The notes: generated by a model not told the origin, from the sequence alone. A stretch of DNA of 45,111 bases from Lachnospiraceae bacterium (GCA_024698485.1 JAILRC010000055.1:1-45111); one strand, 5' to 3'. Numbered from the stretch's first letter, positions 28,447 through 36,069 are shown. A program made the numbers and translations.

Positions 28447-28653
28447 GAGAAGTTAAAGCTGCTTGCGGTATTCCCGGGCGTAACGGGCAGTGGCAGCTGC
28501 TTGCAAGCCGCTTCGCGGCGACGGACGTTGCTTGCAACGGACGGTTTGGCGTTTGCCCTGTATGGCATGACTAAGTAGTTACAGCTGCTTGGCATCACGG
28601 ATGGTTTTGCGATTGCATTCCGGGCGTAACGGGCAGTGACAGCTGCTCCCCCT
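28447..28653. repeat. decayed copies of the structured element
   Basis: The two inner hairpins and the right arm recur at 28507-28560 (offset 125 bases) with a few substitutions, but the matching left arm is missing. A further right-arm-like piece lies near 28601. CGGGCGTAACGGGCAGTG occurs at 28475 and again at 28621, and CAGCTGCT recurs four times. There is no gene here. Confidence 0.65.
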
Positions 28654-29583
28654 CTACTCCCACTCAATCTTACACTGCTGCTTTATCCCTATACCATCAT
28701 CATTAAAAAGAAATGCATAAGCAGCTTCATCTTTATCACCCTTCTGCACAAGCTCTCGGTCGATACCGTCTTCTTTTACGCTTTCAACTACAATATAAGC
28801 TGTTTCCGAAAGAGGTTTAAGACTCTTGGGGAATGAGTCAGGGGTGAATTCTTCGGATCTTAACAGGTTGTTGTTTGAGGCAAATTGAAGGATCCTGGTA
28901 AGCAGCGGCTTTTTAACAGGGACAAATGTAACGGAAAAAGTAGCTTCATATGTGGCTTTTGTACCATTAGCAGTACTTTTTAAGTGTTCATAAAGCGTTT
29001 GTTTTGTTGACGGGGCGCTGAGGACGTGTCCGTTACCATTTACCGCGTAGACTTCACCTGCTGGAGTCTGGTAAATAGGGTTAAGGTAAAGACGATTACA
29101 ATGCTCATTGTCCAGATAGTATATTGTGGTTCTTAATTCAACGCTGTCACCGGTATCGTTTTTGGCAAGGTTTACGTAATTGTCGGTAAAAACGTCGTCG
29201 CATATAAACATAGTATAGTTACAACCGTCTTCGAACCTTTGCGGAGCAAGTAAACGAAAACCTTCAATGCCTTCGAAAATGTAGTCGGCCTCATCGCTGA
29301 AAAATGAAGAAATTGCCTTTGCATATGTTTTTCCGTTCGGCAGGTAGAACTGAGTGCCTTTCCGGTTGTTTTTAACTATGCTGTCAATATTTTTCTCAAA
29401 ATATTCATCGTAATCTATTTGTCCAAGGGACTCTTTCGTAACAAGGATACCGATAAGACGGTCTGCGCTGTTTCTTTCGCCTTCGGTACTTTGTGCGTTT
29501 AAAGTCACAGTTTCTGTAATTCCCAGCGTAAAGCCGAAGAACATGGCGCTGCATAATATGAATAATGTGATCTTAATTTTCAT
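28654..29583 (-). CDS. exported protein of unknown function
   Basis: The 309-residue protein begins with a basic start and hydrophobic stretch (MKIKITLFILCSAMFFGFTLG), a signal peptide or membrane anchor. The rest is hydrophilic, with NPIYQTPAGEVYAVNGNGH near the middle. I do not recognise a named family, though similar exported proteins seem common in Lachnospiraceae. ATG 29583 is preferred over one 24 bases upstream because GGAGG lies 6 bases before it. It overlaps the end of the HTH gene by 11 bases and is the last gene of a leftward operon with DUF2975 and HTH proteins. Confidence 0.7.
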   Translation of the reverse strand: MKIKITLFILCSAMFFGFTLGITETVTLNAQSTEGERNSADRLIGILVTKESLGQIDYDEYFEKNIDSIVKNNRKGTQFYLPNGKTYAKAISSFFSDEADYIFEGIEGFRLLAPQRFEDGCNYTMFICDDVFTDNYVNLAKNDTGDSVELRTTIYYLDNEHCNRLYLNPIYQTPAGEVYAVNGNGHVLSAPSTKQTLYEHLKSTANGTKATYEATFSVTFVPVKKPLLTRILQFASNNNLLRSEEFTPDSFPKSLKPLSETAYIVVESVKEDGIDRELVQKGDKDEAAYAFLFNDDGIGIKQQCKIEWE

Positions 29584-29800
29584 CTTCTTCCTCCGGATTT
29601 CCGTCAAATTTTAGTATGTCGCCCACGTCGCACTGCAGATGGTAGCAGATCTTGTTGATGGTTCCGAAACGTATGCCTTTTGCTTTCCCGCTGCGTAATA
29701 TGGAAAGATTTGCCTCGGTTATTCCAATCAGACCGCAAAGCTCTTTGGACGTCATATTTCGTTGTTTTAGGATCTCTTCCAAATGAACCTTAATTGCCAT
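29573..29800 (-). CDS. small Cro/C1-type HTH regulator (YozG-like)
   Basis: The 75-residue protein is almost only a helix-turn-helix domain: MTSKELCGLIGITEANLSILRSGKAKGIRFGTINKICYHLQCDVGDIL has the HTH_26/YozG pattern, and the C-terminus is acidic (EEEDEN). It should bind DNA as a dimer. It sits 12 bases after the DUF2975 gene, the usual partner of YozG proteins, and overlaps the exported-protein gene. Two palindromes over the operon promoter are natural candidates for its binding sites. Confidence 0.88.
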   Translation of the reverse strand: MAIKVHLEEILKQRNMTSKELCGLIGITEANLSILRSGKAKGIRFGTINKICYHLQCDVGDILKFDGNPEEEDEN

Positions 29801-29812
29801 AATTATCTCCGA

Positions 29813-30757
29813 TCATATGAATAATCCGTTGTCATCCCGAAGTTGTTTGTTTTCGGTCAGAACTTTCGCAAAAAGAAGCACCAGGACAACAAATATGATG
29901 CTGTCAAAGGGAACATTGAGCGTGGCATTGGTGCCGGTGAGCCAACGGGAAACGAGAGTCTGCAGTACATTGGTAAAAGCCGTAACGGCTCCGGTCACCG
30001 CAAGGGCAGTGCAACAGAATGTGGTGACAGCTTCCGAAGTCTCTTTGATGTTTTCCTGTTCTTCCGTCTGAGCAATTTCCAGAAGTTTTAGAAAACGGAA
30101 GATGATAAAAATGTCAAAAACAATAGGAACAAAGGATGCTGCAAGCAGGAGGCCGGACATCAGTTTATCGGGCATAGCGTCTGCGGACGTAAACAGGTTT
30201 GTGACTCCGCTTGTAAGATTTACCGCCCCTGCACCAACAAAGAAGAAGAGAGTTATATGGAGCAATACGTGCATATATTTTACGAGCGACGGTCTGTCTC
30301 CGTTTTTGAAGAGACGGAGGAGTCGAAGAATGACATATAACAGCAGCACAGACCATATGGATATGCCAAGTATGCCTTTTTCTGATGATATATAGCCCTC
30401 GCTAACCTTGGCTTCTTCAGGAACGAGGCTGTATGGATGGATCATTTTGTAGAGAGCGTGGAGTATGACAACGGGTAACACGAATAATGTGATCCTCTCA
30501 GGCAGACATTCTTTTGTATTTGCATAATGCAGAGCAAAAAGAGCGGGGATCAGAGACACTCCGACCCATAGAGCGACTGCAACTCCGTTTCCCCAGATGC
30601 CTGTTTTTGACAATAGTTCCAAAAGATACGAGAACTGTTCAAAGGGGAAAGAAAGAAAAGATGCGGAAGGTGTCGGCCTGTTCCTTGAAAAGAAAGTGAT
30701 CGCAATGAAAATCAGGGCTTCGCATATGCATATCGGTATCAAGAACTTTTTCTTCAT
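29813..30757 (-). CDS. DUF2975-like multi-pass membrane protein
   Basis: About eight hydrophobic segments are visible across 314 residues, ending in a helix with FVVLVLLFAKVLTENKQLRDDNGLFI, the typical C-terminus of DUF2975 (YoaS-type) proteins. It is longer than the standard four-helix DUF2975, so part of it may be an N-terminal addition. ATG 30757 is chosen because GAGGTGG precedes it closely. It is the first gene of the leftward operon; the HTH regulator follows 12 bases after its stop. The function is unknown; a membrane sensor for the regulator is a plausible guess. Confidence 0.72.
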   Translation of the reverse strand: MKKKFLIPICICEALIFIAITFFSRNRPTPSASFLSFPFEQFSYLLELLSKTGIWGNGVAVALWVGVSLIPALFALHYANTKECLPERITLFVLPVVILHALYKMIHPYSLVPEEAKVSEGYISSEKGILGISIWSVLLLYVILRLLRLFKNGDRPSLVKYMHVLLHITLFFFVGAGAVNLTSGVTNLFTSADAMPDKLMSGLLLAASFVPIVFDIFIIFRFLKLLEIAQTEEQENIKETSEAVTTFCCTALAVTGAVTAFTNVLQTLVSRWLTGTNATLNVPFDSIIFVVLVLLFAKVLTENKQLRDDNGLFI

Positions 30758-30771
30758 TTTGCCACCTCGCA

Positions 30772-30824
30772 AATTATTGTTTTACAATAATTCTATATGC
30801 GAAATTATCGTTTGTCAATAATTT
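30772..30824 (-). promoter_or_regulatory. twin operator palindromes over the promoter
   Basis: AATTATTGT-TTT-ACAATAATT (30772-30792) is a perfect 9-bp palindrome at the transcription start. AAATTATCG-N5-CAATAATTT (30802-30824) has one mismatch and covers the -35 box. Centre spacing is about 31 bases, three helical turns. They are likely sites for the small HTH protein encoded in the operon. Confidence 0.65.
30790..30818 (-). promoter_or_regulatory. promoter of the DUF2975-HTH-exported protein operon
   Basis: On the minus strand TTGACA and TAGAAT are separated by 17 bases. Both boxes are overlapped or flanked by palindromes. Confidence 0.85.
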
Positions 30825-30835
30825 TTAAAAAACAT

Positions 30836-30864
30836 TTTACATCTCCCCTCATATGTGCTATATA
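30836..30864 (+). promoter_or_regulatory. promoter of the hydrogenase-maturation operon
   Basis: TTTACA and TATATA are separated by 17 bases. Transcription should start near 30871, giving a leader of about 160 bases before the first gene. Confidence 0.65.
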
Positions 30865-30870
30865 TATCCA

Positions 30871-31006
30871 TAACCTAATACCAATTCTTTCTGCGTGCCA
30901 AAGTCAGGTCTGAGGTCAAAGAAGAGATAATACAGCAGAGCGGTGGAACTCTGCCCGTTTCTTTTGCTTATTACCGACCTTTTGGCAACGAAAGGTCGGT
31001 TTTTTG
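30871..31006 (+). promoter_or_regulatory. attenuator leader upstream of TM1266-hydE-hydG
   Basis: A terminator (ACCGACCTTT / AAAGGTCGGT followed by TTTTTG, 30973-31006) lies 26 bases before the first gene, not at an operon end. Its left arm GACCT-TTTGG (30976-30985) can instead pair with AGGTC (30906-30910) and CCAAA (30898-30902) early in the leader. A separate hairpin GCAGAG/CTCTGC (30935-30954) lies between. This is the layout of an antitermination control element. I do not recognise a known riboswitch class. Confidence 0.6.
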
Positions 31007-31031
31007 TATTCTTTGAAAAACAGGAGGAAAA

Positions 31032-31277
31032 ATGGAAACAAGAGTTGCTTTAGTCGGAGTAATAGTTGAAAATCCGGATTCCGTGGAAAAACTGAACGCA
31101 CTTCTTCATGAATACAGGCAGTACATCATAGGAAGAATGGGAGTTCCTTACAATGTAAAGGAGATCTCCATAATAAGCGTTGCCGTGGATGCACCTCAGG
31201 ACATAATCAGTGCTCTGTCGGGAAAACTCGGAAAACTTGAAGGTATCACAGCTAAGACGATCTACTCGAAAAAGTGA
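31032..31277 (+). CDS. TM1266-type iron-only hydrogenase system regulator
   Basis: A small ACT/NikR-C-like protein of 81 residues. The sequence METRVALVGVIVENPDSVEKLNALLHEY and the ending ITAKTIYSKK are typical of TM1266 family members found next to [FeFe]-hydrogenase maturation genes. A regulatory role is proposed for the family, but it has no DNA-binding domain. CAGGAGG precedes the ATG. Its stop overlaps the GTG start of hydE. Confidence 0.9.
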   Translation: METRVALVGVIVENPDSVEKLNALLHEYRQYIIGRMGVPYNVKEISIISVAVDAPQDIISALSGKLGKLEGITAKTIYSKK

Positions 31278-32362
31278 GAAACATGAAAGAAATACCAATA
31301 TCAAAAAGCGAAGAACTATATGAGATGACAGAGAGGCTTGCAAAAGGTGAGAGGCTTTCGAAAGCGGAATTCATCGACCTCATCGTTAACCGTGAAAAGG
31401 TTGACCGTGAAAAACTCTATGCCCTTTCAAGACAATTTCAGCATGAACATTTCGGAAAACGTGTTTTCTTACGCGGGCTCATCGAGTTCAGCAGTTTTTG
31501 CAGGAACGACTGCCTCTACTGCGGCATAAGACGGAGCAATTGCAACGCAGAGCGTTACAGACTCACAAAAGAGCAGATCATGAGTGCCTGCGAACTGGGA
31601 CATGAATTGGGATACAGAACTTTTGTGCTCCAAGGCGGAGAGGATATGCACTACACAGGCGAAGTACTTGAAGACATCGTGAGAAGCATTAAAAAATCAT
31701 TTCCTGACTGTGCGATAACTCTTTCGGTGGGAGAACGCAGCACTGAAGATTACAAGCGGTGGTTTGATGCGGGAGCGGACAGATACCTTTTAAGACACGA
31801 GACTGCAAATGAGGAGCACTACAAAAAACTTCACCCCGCAGATCTGTCACTTAAACACAGAATGGAGTGTTTGTATGAACTTAAGGACATAGGCTATCAG
31901 GTGGGAGCGGGCTTCATGGTGGGTTCACCCTTTCAAACACCGGAAACTTTGGCAGACGACTTGCTCTTCCTGAAAGACTTGGAGCCTCATATGATCGGCA
32001 TAGGACCTTTCATCCCTCACCACGATACGCCTTTTGCAAACGAAAAGGCGGGCACGGTGGAACTCACTCTTTTCCTGCTGGCCATCATCAGGATCATGCT
32101 TCCCGATGTTCTTCTTCCTGCCACCACAGCACTCGGAACAGTGGCTGCAGACGGGCGTGAGCAGGGCATACTTGCGGGGGCAAATGTTCTCATGCCCAAC
32201 CTTTCACCAAAAGATGTGAGAGGAAAGTACCTGCTCTACGACAATAAGATATGTACCGGGGAAGAGGCAGCGGAATGCAAAGCCTGCCTGGACAACAGGA
32301 TAAAGAGGATCGGCTATGAGACCGTGACCGACCGCGGCGACAGCCCCAGAATCAGAAAATAA
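31274..32362 (+). CDS. hydE: [FeFe]-hydrogenase H-cluster radical SAM maturase HydE
   Basis: HydE is a radical SAM enzyme that helps make the dithiomethylamine/organometallic part of the H-cluster. The CRNDCLYC motif (C76, C80, C83) binds the 4Fe-4S cluster, and FVLQGGED and PFIPHHDTPF fit HydE. The 362-residue length is normal. The start is given as GTG overlapping the previous stop; ATG 31283 is an alternative, and neither has a strong ribosome-binding site, so translational coupling is likely. Confidence 0.93.
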   Translation: MRNMKEIPISKSEELYEMTERLAKGERLSKAEFIDLIVNREKVDREKLYALSRQFQHEHFGKRVFLRGLIEFSSFCRNDCLYCGIRRSNCNAERYRLTKEQIMSACELGHELGYRTFVLQGGEDMHYTGEVLEDIVRSIKKSFPDCAITLSVGERSTEDYKRWFDAGADRYLLRHETANEEHYKKLHPADLSLKHRMECLYELKDIGYQVGAGFMVGSPFQTPETLADDLLFLKDLEPHMIGIGPFIPHHDTPFANEKAGTVELTLFLLAIIRIMLPDVLLPATTALGTVAADGREQGILAGANVLMPNLSPKDVRGKYLLYDNKICTGEEAAECKACLDNRIKRIGYETVTDRGDSPRIRK

Positions 32363-32407
32363 ACCAACCAACAAACCAACAACCAATATTTAGTAAGGAG
32401 AAAAACT

Positions 32408-33847
32408 ATGTACAACCCCAAATCCCTTAATGCGGATGAATTTATCGACGATCAGGAGATCCTTGACACCCTTGCCTATGCCGACGCTCATTGCAACGAC
32501 ATGAAGCTGGTGGACGAGATCCTGGACAAGGCAAGACCCGTTTATGCCAACGGACAGGTGCACTGTGCCGGACTTTCCCACAGAGATGCGTCGGTCCTTC
32601 TTGCCTGCAACGACCCTGCGGCAATTCAGAAGATGTACGACCTTGCGGAGGAGATCAAGAAGGCTTTCTACGGAAACAGGATTGTTATCTTTGCACCCCT
32701 TTACCTTTCCAACTACTGCGTAAACGGCTGTCTCTACTGCCCTTATCATGCAGTGAACAAGCACATTCCCAGAAAGAAACTGACTCAGGAGGAAGTAAAA
32801 GAGCAGGTCATTGCGCTTCAGGACATGGGACACAAGCGTCTTGCAATTGAAGCAGGCGAGGACCCTGTACACAATCCTATCGAATACATCCTGGACTGCA
32901 TCAACACCATCTATTCCATAAAGCACAAGAACGGAGCCATCCGCCGCGTAAACGTCAACATAGCGGCTACAACCGTTGAAAACTACAGAAAACTCAAGGA
33001 AGCCGGCATAGGAACCTACATTCTTTTCCAGGAGACCTACCACAAGGAAAACTACCTGAAGCTTCATCCAACAGGCCCCAAGCATGATTACAACTATCAC
33101 ACCGAAGCCATGGACAGAGCCATGGAAGGCGGCATAGATGATGTGGGTCTTGGCGTGCTTTTCGGCCTTGACAAGTACAGATATGAATTTGCCGGACTTC
33201 TCATGCATGCAGAACATCTTGAAGCGGTACACGGAGTGGGACCTCACACCATCAGCGTTCCCAGAGTGAGAAAAGCCGATGACATTGACCCCACTGCATT
33301 TGACAACGGTATTGATGATGATACCTTTGCAAAGATTTGCGCCCTCATCAGGATCGCAGTTCCCTACACCGGAATGATCGTTTCCACCCGTGAAAGTCAG
33401 AAAGTCAGAGAAAAGGTCATCCGCCTGGGTGTTTCCCAGATCTCCGGCGGTTCAAGAACTTCCGTGGGCGGTTATGAAAAGGAAGAAAGACCTCACGATA
33501 CGGAGCAGTTCGACGTCTCCGATCAGAGATCCCTGGACGAAGTCATTAAGTGGCTTATGGAAATGAAGTACATCCCTTCCTTCTGTACAGCATGCTACCG
33601 TGCAGGCAGAACAGGAGACCGCTTCATGAGCCTCTGCAAGACAGGTCAGATCCAGAACTGCTGTCATCCCAACGCTCTCATGACACTTAAGGAGTACCTG
33701 CTGGACTATGCATCTCCCGAAACAAGAGCCATCGGTGAAGAGACCATCAGAAACGAGATCCCTACCATACCCAACGAAAAGATCAGGGCAAAGGTTACGG
33801 AGTATCTGGATAAGATAGCGGCAGGAGAAAGAGATTTTAGGTTTTAA
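32408..33847 (+). CDS. hydG: [FeFe]-hydrogenase H-cluster radical SAM maturase HydG
   Basis: HydG cleaves tyrosine to supply CO and cyanide to the H-cluster. The radical SAM motif has C104, C108 and C111 (YCVNGCLYC). The C-terminal second cluster motif CX2CX22C is complete (C393, C396, C419), together with YRAGRTGDRF. The 479-residue length is normal. TAAGGAG precedes the ATG. hydF does not follow; the operon ends at a hairpin and the third maturase and hydrogenase genes must be elsewhere. Confidence 0.96.
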   Translation: MYNPKSLNADEFIDDQEILDTLAYADAHCNDMKLVDEILDKARPVYANGQVHCAGLSHRDASVLLACNDPAAIQKMYDLAEEIKKAFYGNRIVIFAPLYLSNYCVNGCLYCPYHAVNKHIPRKKLTQEEVKEQVIALQDMGHKRLAIEAGEDPVHNPIEYILDCINTIYSIKHKNGAIRRVNVNIAATTVENYRKLKEAGIGTYILFQETYHKENYLKLHPTGPKHDYNYHTEAMDRAMEGGIDDVGLGVLFGLDKYRYEFAGLLMHAEHLEAVHGVGPHTISVPRVRKADDIDPTAFDNGIDDDTFAKICALIRIAVPYTGMIVSTRESQKVREKVIRLGVSQISGGSRTSVGGYEKEERPHDTEQFDVSDQRSLDEVIKWLMEMKYIPSFCTACYRAGRTGDRFMSLCKTGQIQNCCHPNALMTLKEYLLDYASPETRAIGEETIRNEIPTIPNEKIRAKVTEYLDKIAAGERDFRF

Positions 33848-33896
33848 ATAAATGCGGACCCGTGTGCAAAACACCGGGAATTCCAAAAGTTAGTTC

Positions 33897-33940
33897 AATA
33901 CCACGATTTTCATCGGTTTCATGAAAATCGTGGTATTTTT
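33897..33940 (+). terminator. terminator-like hairpin after hydG
   Basis: AATACCACGATTTTCAT and ATGAAAATCGTGGTATT form a perfect 17-bp stem with a 7-base loop, then TTT. Its outer half (AATACCACG) is shared with the repeat array downstream. Confidence 0.75.
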
Positions 33941-33968
33941 GATACTTCAAGCAGGAAGATATACATAA

Positions 33969-34240
33969 AAATACCACGGGATAAACTGATTTTAAGTTTT
34001 CCGTGGTATTTATGAGGAAGATTATTTGGAAAATCTGAGATAAATACCCCGAGAAAGTTGTATTTCCAAATTTCCGTGGTATTTATGAGGAAGATTATCT
34101 GGAAAATCTGAGGAAAATACCCCGAGAAAGTTGTATTTCCAAATTTCCGTGGTATTTATGAGGAAGATTACTTGGAAAACTTGAGGAAAATACCCCGAGA
34201 AAGTCGAATTAACTGATAGTCGTGGTATTTTCGGAAAGAT
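33969..34240. repeat. array of 73-bp palindromic tandem repeats
   Basis: Units begin with CCGTGGTATTT at 34001, 34074 and 34147, and a partial one at 34220, an exact 73-base period. Units 1 and 2 differ at three of 73 positions; the third diverges near its end. A half unit (33969-33979) precedes the first. Each unit has GGTATTTAT facing ATAAATACC (unit 1) or a close variant, and a second pair TTGGAAAA / TTTCCAAA. No credible coding region exists between hydG and the amidase-like gene. Confidence 0.88.
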
Positions 34241-34297
34241 TATGATCCAAAACACATTCACCGCGTTTCCATGGTCCATTTCTGTCCCATTCTTTTC

Positions 34298-34326
34298 TTG
34301 TACCCGCCACAGGATTGTGATATACT
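34298..34326 (+). promoter_or_regulatory. promoter of the amidase-like/truA/pyrC operon
   Basis: TTGTAC and TATACT are separated by 17 bases, about 90 bases upstream of the amidase-like gene. Confidence 0.65.
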
Positions 34327-34417
34327 ATATTTGGTATGTTTTGCGAAAACAGGAACTAAATCTGCATATGGAGTTTACTTCCTCTCATATAAATGATCGG
34401 GGGGTAAAGGAGACAAA

Positions 34418-35320
34418 ATGAAGAAAAGCAATATTTTAACAACGATAATGTTTGCCGTGGTAACGATCTTACTGATCGCCATTGTGGCGCTGGGTGTTGT
34501 TACCGTGGTGAGAAACAATAAGAAAAAGAACGGAGAGGCTGTTCCTACGGGAACGGTGACCACAACTCCCTTGCCTGCAAATACTCAGCAGCCCACGGTT
34601 GCACCCATAGCCACTTCTACACCTACGCCCGTTCCTACGGCAACAAATACTCCCACCCCTACAACTGTTCCGGTCGCAAAGGGCACGGTCTGCCTTGATC
34701 CCGGTCATCAGGCAAAGGCAGACACATCCAAGGAAAAGGTTGGACCCGGAGCCGAGACGGAAGTGGAGAAGATGGCCAACAGCGGAGCTACCAACTGCGT
34801 GAACGGCGAGAAGGAATATGAGTGGAACCTTAAAGTGGCGAAACTTGTTCAGGCAGAACTTGAGCGTCGCGGATATAAGGTTGTCCTCACCCGAAGCGAA
34901 AATGATGTTAATATTTCCAACCGCGAGCGTGCTCTGGTGGCAAACGAGAACAAGGCAGATGTGTTCGTGGGCATACAGACCGATGCATACAGTGACACGT
35001 CGGTAAAGGGTGTTTATGCCCAGATAGCCGAGTCCGACAATCCTTATACGGGCTCAAGGGCGGCAGAGAACAGAAAACTTGCGGACAGCATACAGAAGGA
35101 AGTTGTAAACGCTACAGGAGCCAAGTCCAGAAGCGTTCAGAATGGCAGCAATAAACTGGCGATGCTGAACTGGGCTGATATGCCCGCATGCATAATGCAG
35201 CTGGGGTACATGTCCAATGCGGAAGAAGCTGCCAACCTTGCATCGGAGGAATACATAAATAAGATCGTGAAGGCGGTCTGCGACGGTATCGATGCTTATT
35301 TTGAAGGAAAGAAACAATGA
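34418..35320 (+). CDS. membrane-anchored amidase_3-like protein lacking key active-site residues
   Basis: The fold is that of N-acetylmuramoyl-L-alanine amidase type 3, which cuts peptidoglycan between MurNAc and L-Ala. One hydrophobic segment (about residues 8-30) anchors it, a Thr/Pro-rich linker spans 45-85, and the domain follows. Zinc ligands H97 (DPGH) and E133 (KEYEWN) are kept. The second zinc histidine, normally in IHAN, is Q187 (GIQTD), and the catalytic glutamate of the VELGF motif is Q261 (IMQLGY). The protein probably does not hydrolyse and may bind peptidoglycan or regulate another enzyme. GGGGGTAAAGGAG precedes the ATG. truA overlaps its end by 4 bases. Confidence 0.85.
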   Translation: MKKSNILTTIMFAVVTILLIAIVALGVVTVVRNNKKKNGEAVPTGTVTTTPLPANTQQPTVAPIATSTPTPVPTATNTPTPTTVPVAKGTVCLDPGHQAKADTSKEKVGPGAETEVEKMANSGATNCVNGEKEYEWNLKVAKLVQAELERRGYKVVLTRSENDVNISNRERALVANENKADVFVGIQTDAYSDTSVKGVYAQIAESDNPYTGSRAAENRKLADSIQKEVVNATGAKSRSVQNGSNKLAMLNWADMPACIMQLGYMSNAEEAANLASEEYINKIVKAVCDGIDAYFEGKKQ

Positions 35321-36069
35321 GAAATATTAAACTTGTAATAGAATACGACGGTTCAAGATACGACGGCTGGGTGGAAGCAAAGACCGGCGGTCGCGGAAAG
35401 AACGGTTCCGTTTCCGAGAAGATCGCGGATGTTCTGAAGGAAATGGAGCAGAAGGATGTTGAACTCATAGGGGCCATCCGTACGGAAGCGGGAGTGCACG
35501 CCTACAGACAGGTGGCAAGTTTCAAGACCGAGTCAACAAAAACGCCTCTTGAGATCAAGCGTTATTTAAACCGCTACCTTCCCAGGGACATCGCCGTTCT
35601 TGAAGCAAGCGACGAGAACGAACGTTTCCATCCCGCTTTCAATGCCAAGAGCTTTACTTTTGAATACAGGATCACGGTGGGAGAGGTTCCTTCCGTGTTT
35701 GAGAGAAAATATAATTTCTATTGTTTTAAAAACCCCGATGTGGACAGGATGAAGAAGGCCGCGGCATTGTTCGTGGGAAAACATGACTTTGCGGGCTTTT
35801 CGGACAACAAGAGAATGAAAAAGTCCACTGTCAGGGAGATTACCGCTTTTGACATATACAAGAGAGGAAATGAGATATCGTTTACCGTCAGCGGCGATGA
35901 TTTCTGGCCCAATATGGTGAGGATCATGATCGCACTGCTGATCGATATAGGAACAGGGGAAAAGGAAGCAACGGTGATACCGAAGATATTTGAAACGGGA
36001 GATCGCTCTCTGGCCCCCGAGGCAATTGATTCAAAAGGACTTTTTCTTACGGAAGTAAACTATGACTGA
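35317..36069 (+). CDS. TruA-like tRNA pseudouridine synthase with Asp-to-Glu at the catalytic site
   Basis: TruA converts uridines 38-40 of tRNA anticodon arms to pseudouridine. The N-terminus (IKLVIEYDGSRYDGW) and MVRIMIALLIDIG near the end place it in the family. The catalytic aspartate of the RTDAGVHA motif is replaced by glutamate (E57 in IRTEAGVHA). The linker after YDGW is also divergent. Activity is therefore uncertain; it may be a paralogue of a normal TruA. Length 250 is typical. It overlaps the amidase-like gene by 4 bases and pyrC by 8 bases. Confidence 0.88.
   Translation: MRNIKLVIEYDGSRYDGWVEAKTGGRGKNGSVSEKIADVLKEMEQKDVELIGAIRTEAGVHAYRQVASFKTESTKTPLEIKRYLNRYLPRDIAVLEASDENERFHPAFNAKSFTFEYRITVGEVPSVFERKYNFYCFKNPDVDRMKKAAALFVGKHDFAGFSDNKRMKKSTVREITAFDIYKRGNEISFTVSGDDFWPNMVRIMIALLIDIGTGEKEATVIPKIFETGDRSLAPEAIDSKGLFLTEVNYD

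Noticed and set aside
30871-31006. T-box leader upstream of the hydrogenase-maturation genes
   Set aside because: GGTGGAAC in the middle hairpin recalls part of the T-box motif, but the leader is too short for stem I, the full T-box consensus is absent, and the genes are not amino-acid related.
33969-34240. CRISPR array
   Set aside because: The whole 73-base unit is repeated, with no unique spacers between short repeats and no cas genes nearby.
34022-34279. 85-residue minus-strand open frame within the 73-bp repeats
   Set aside because: It is made of repeat units read in shifting frames (73 is not a multiple of 3), has no ribosome-binding site, and resembles no protein.
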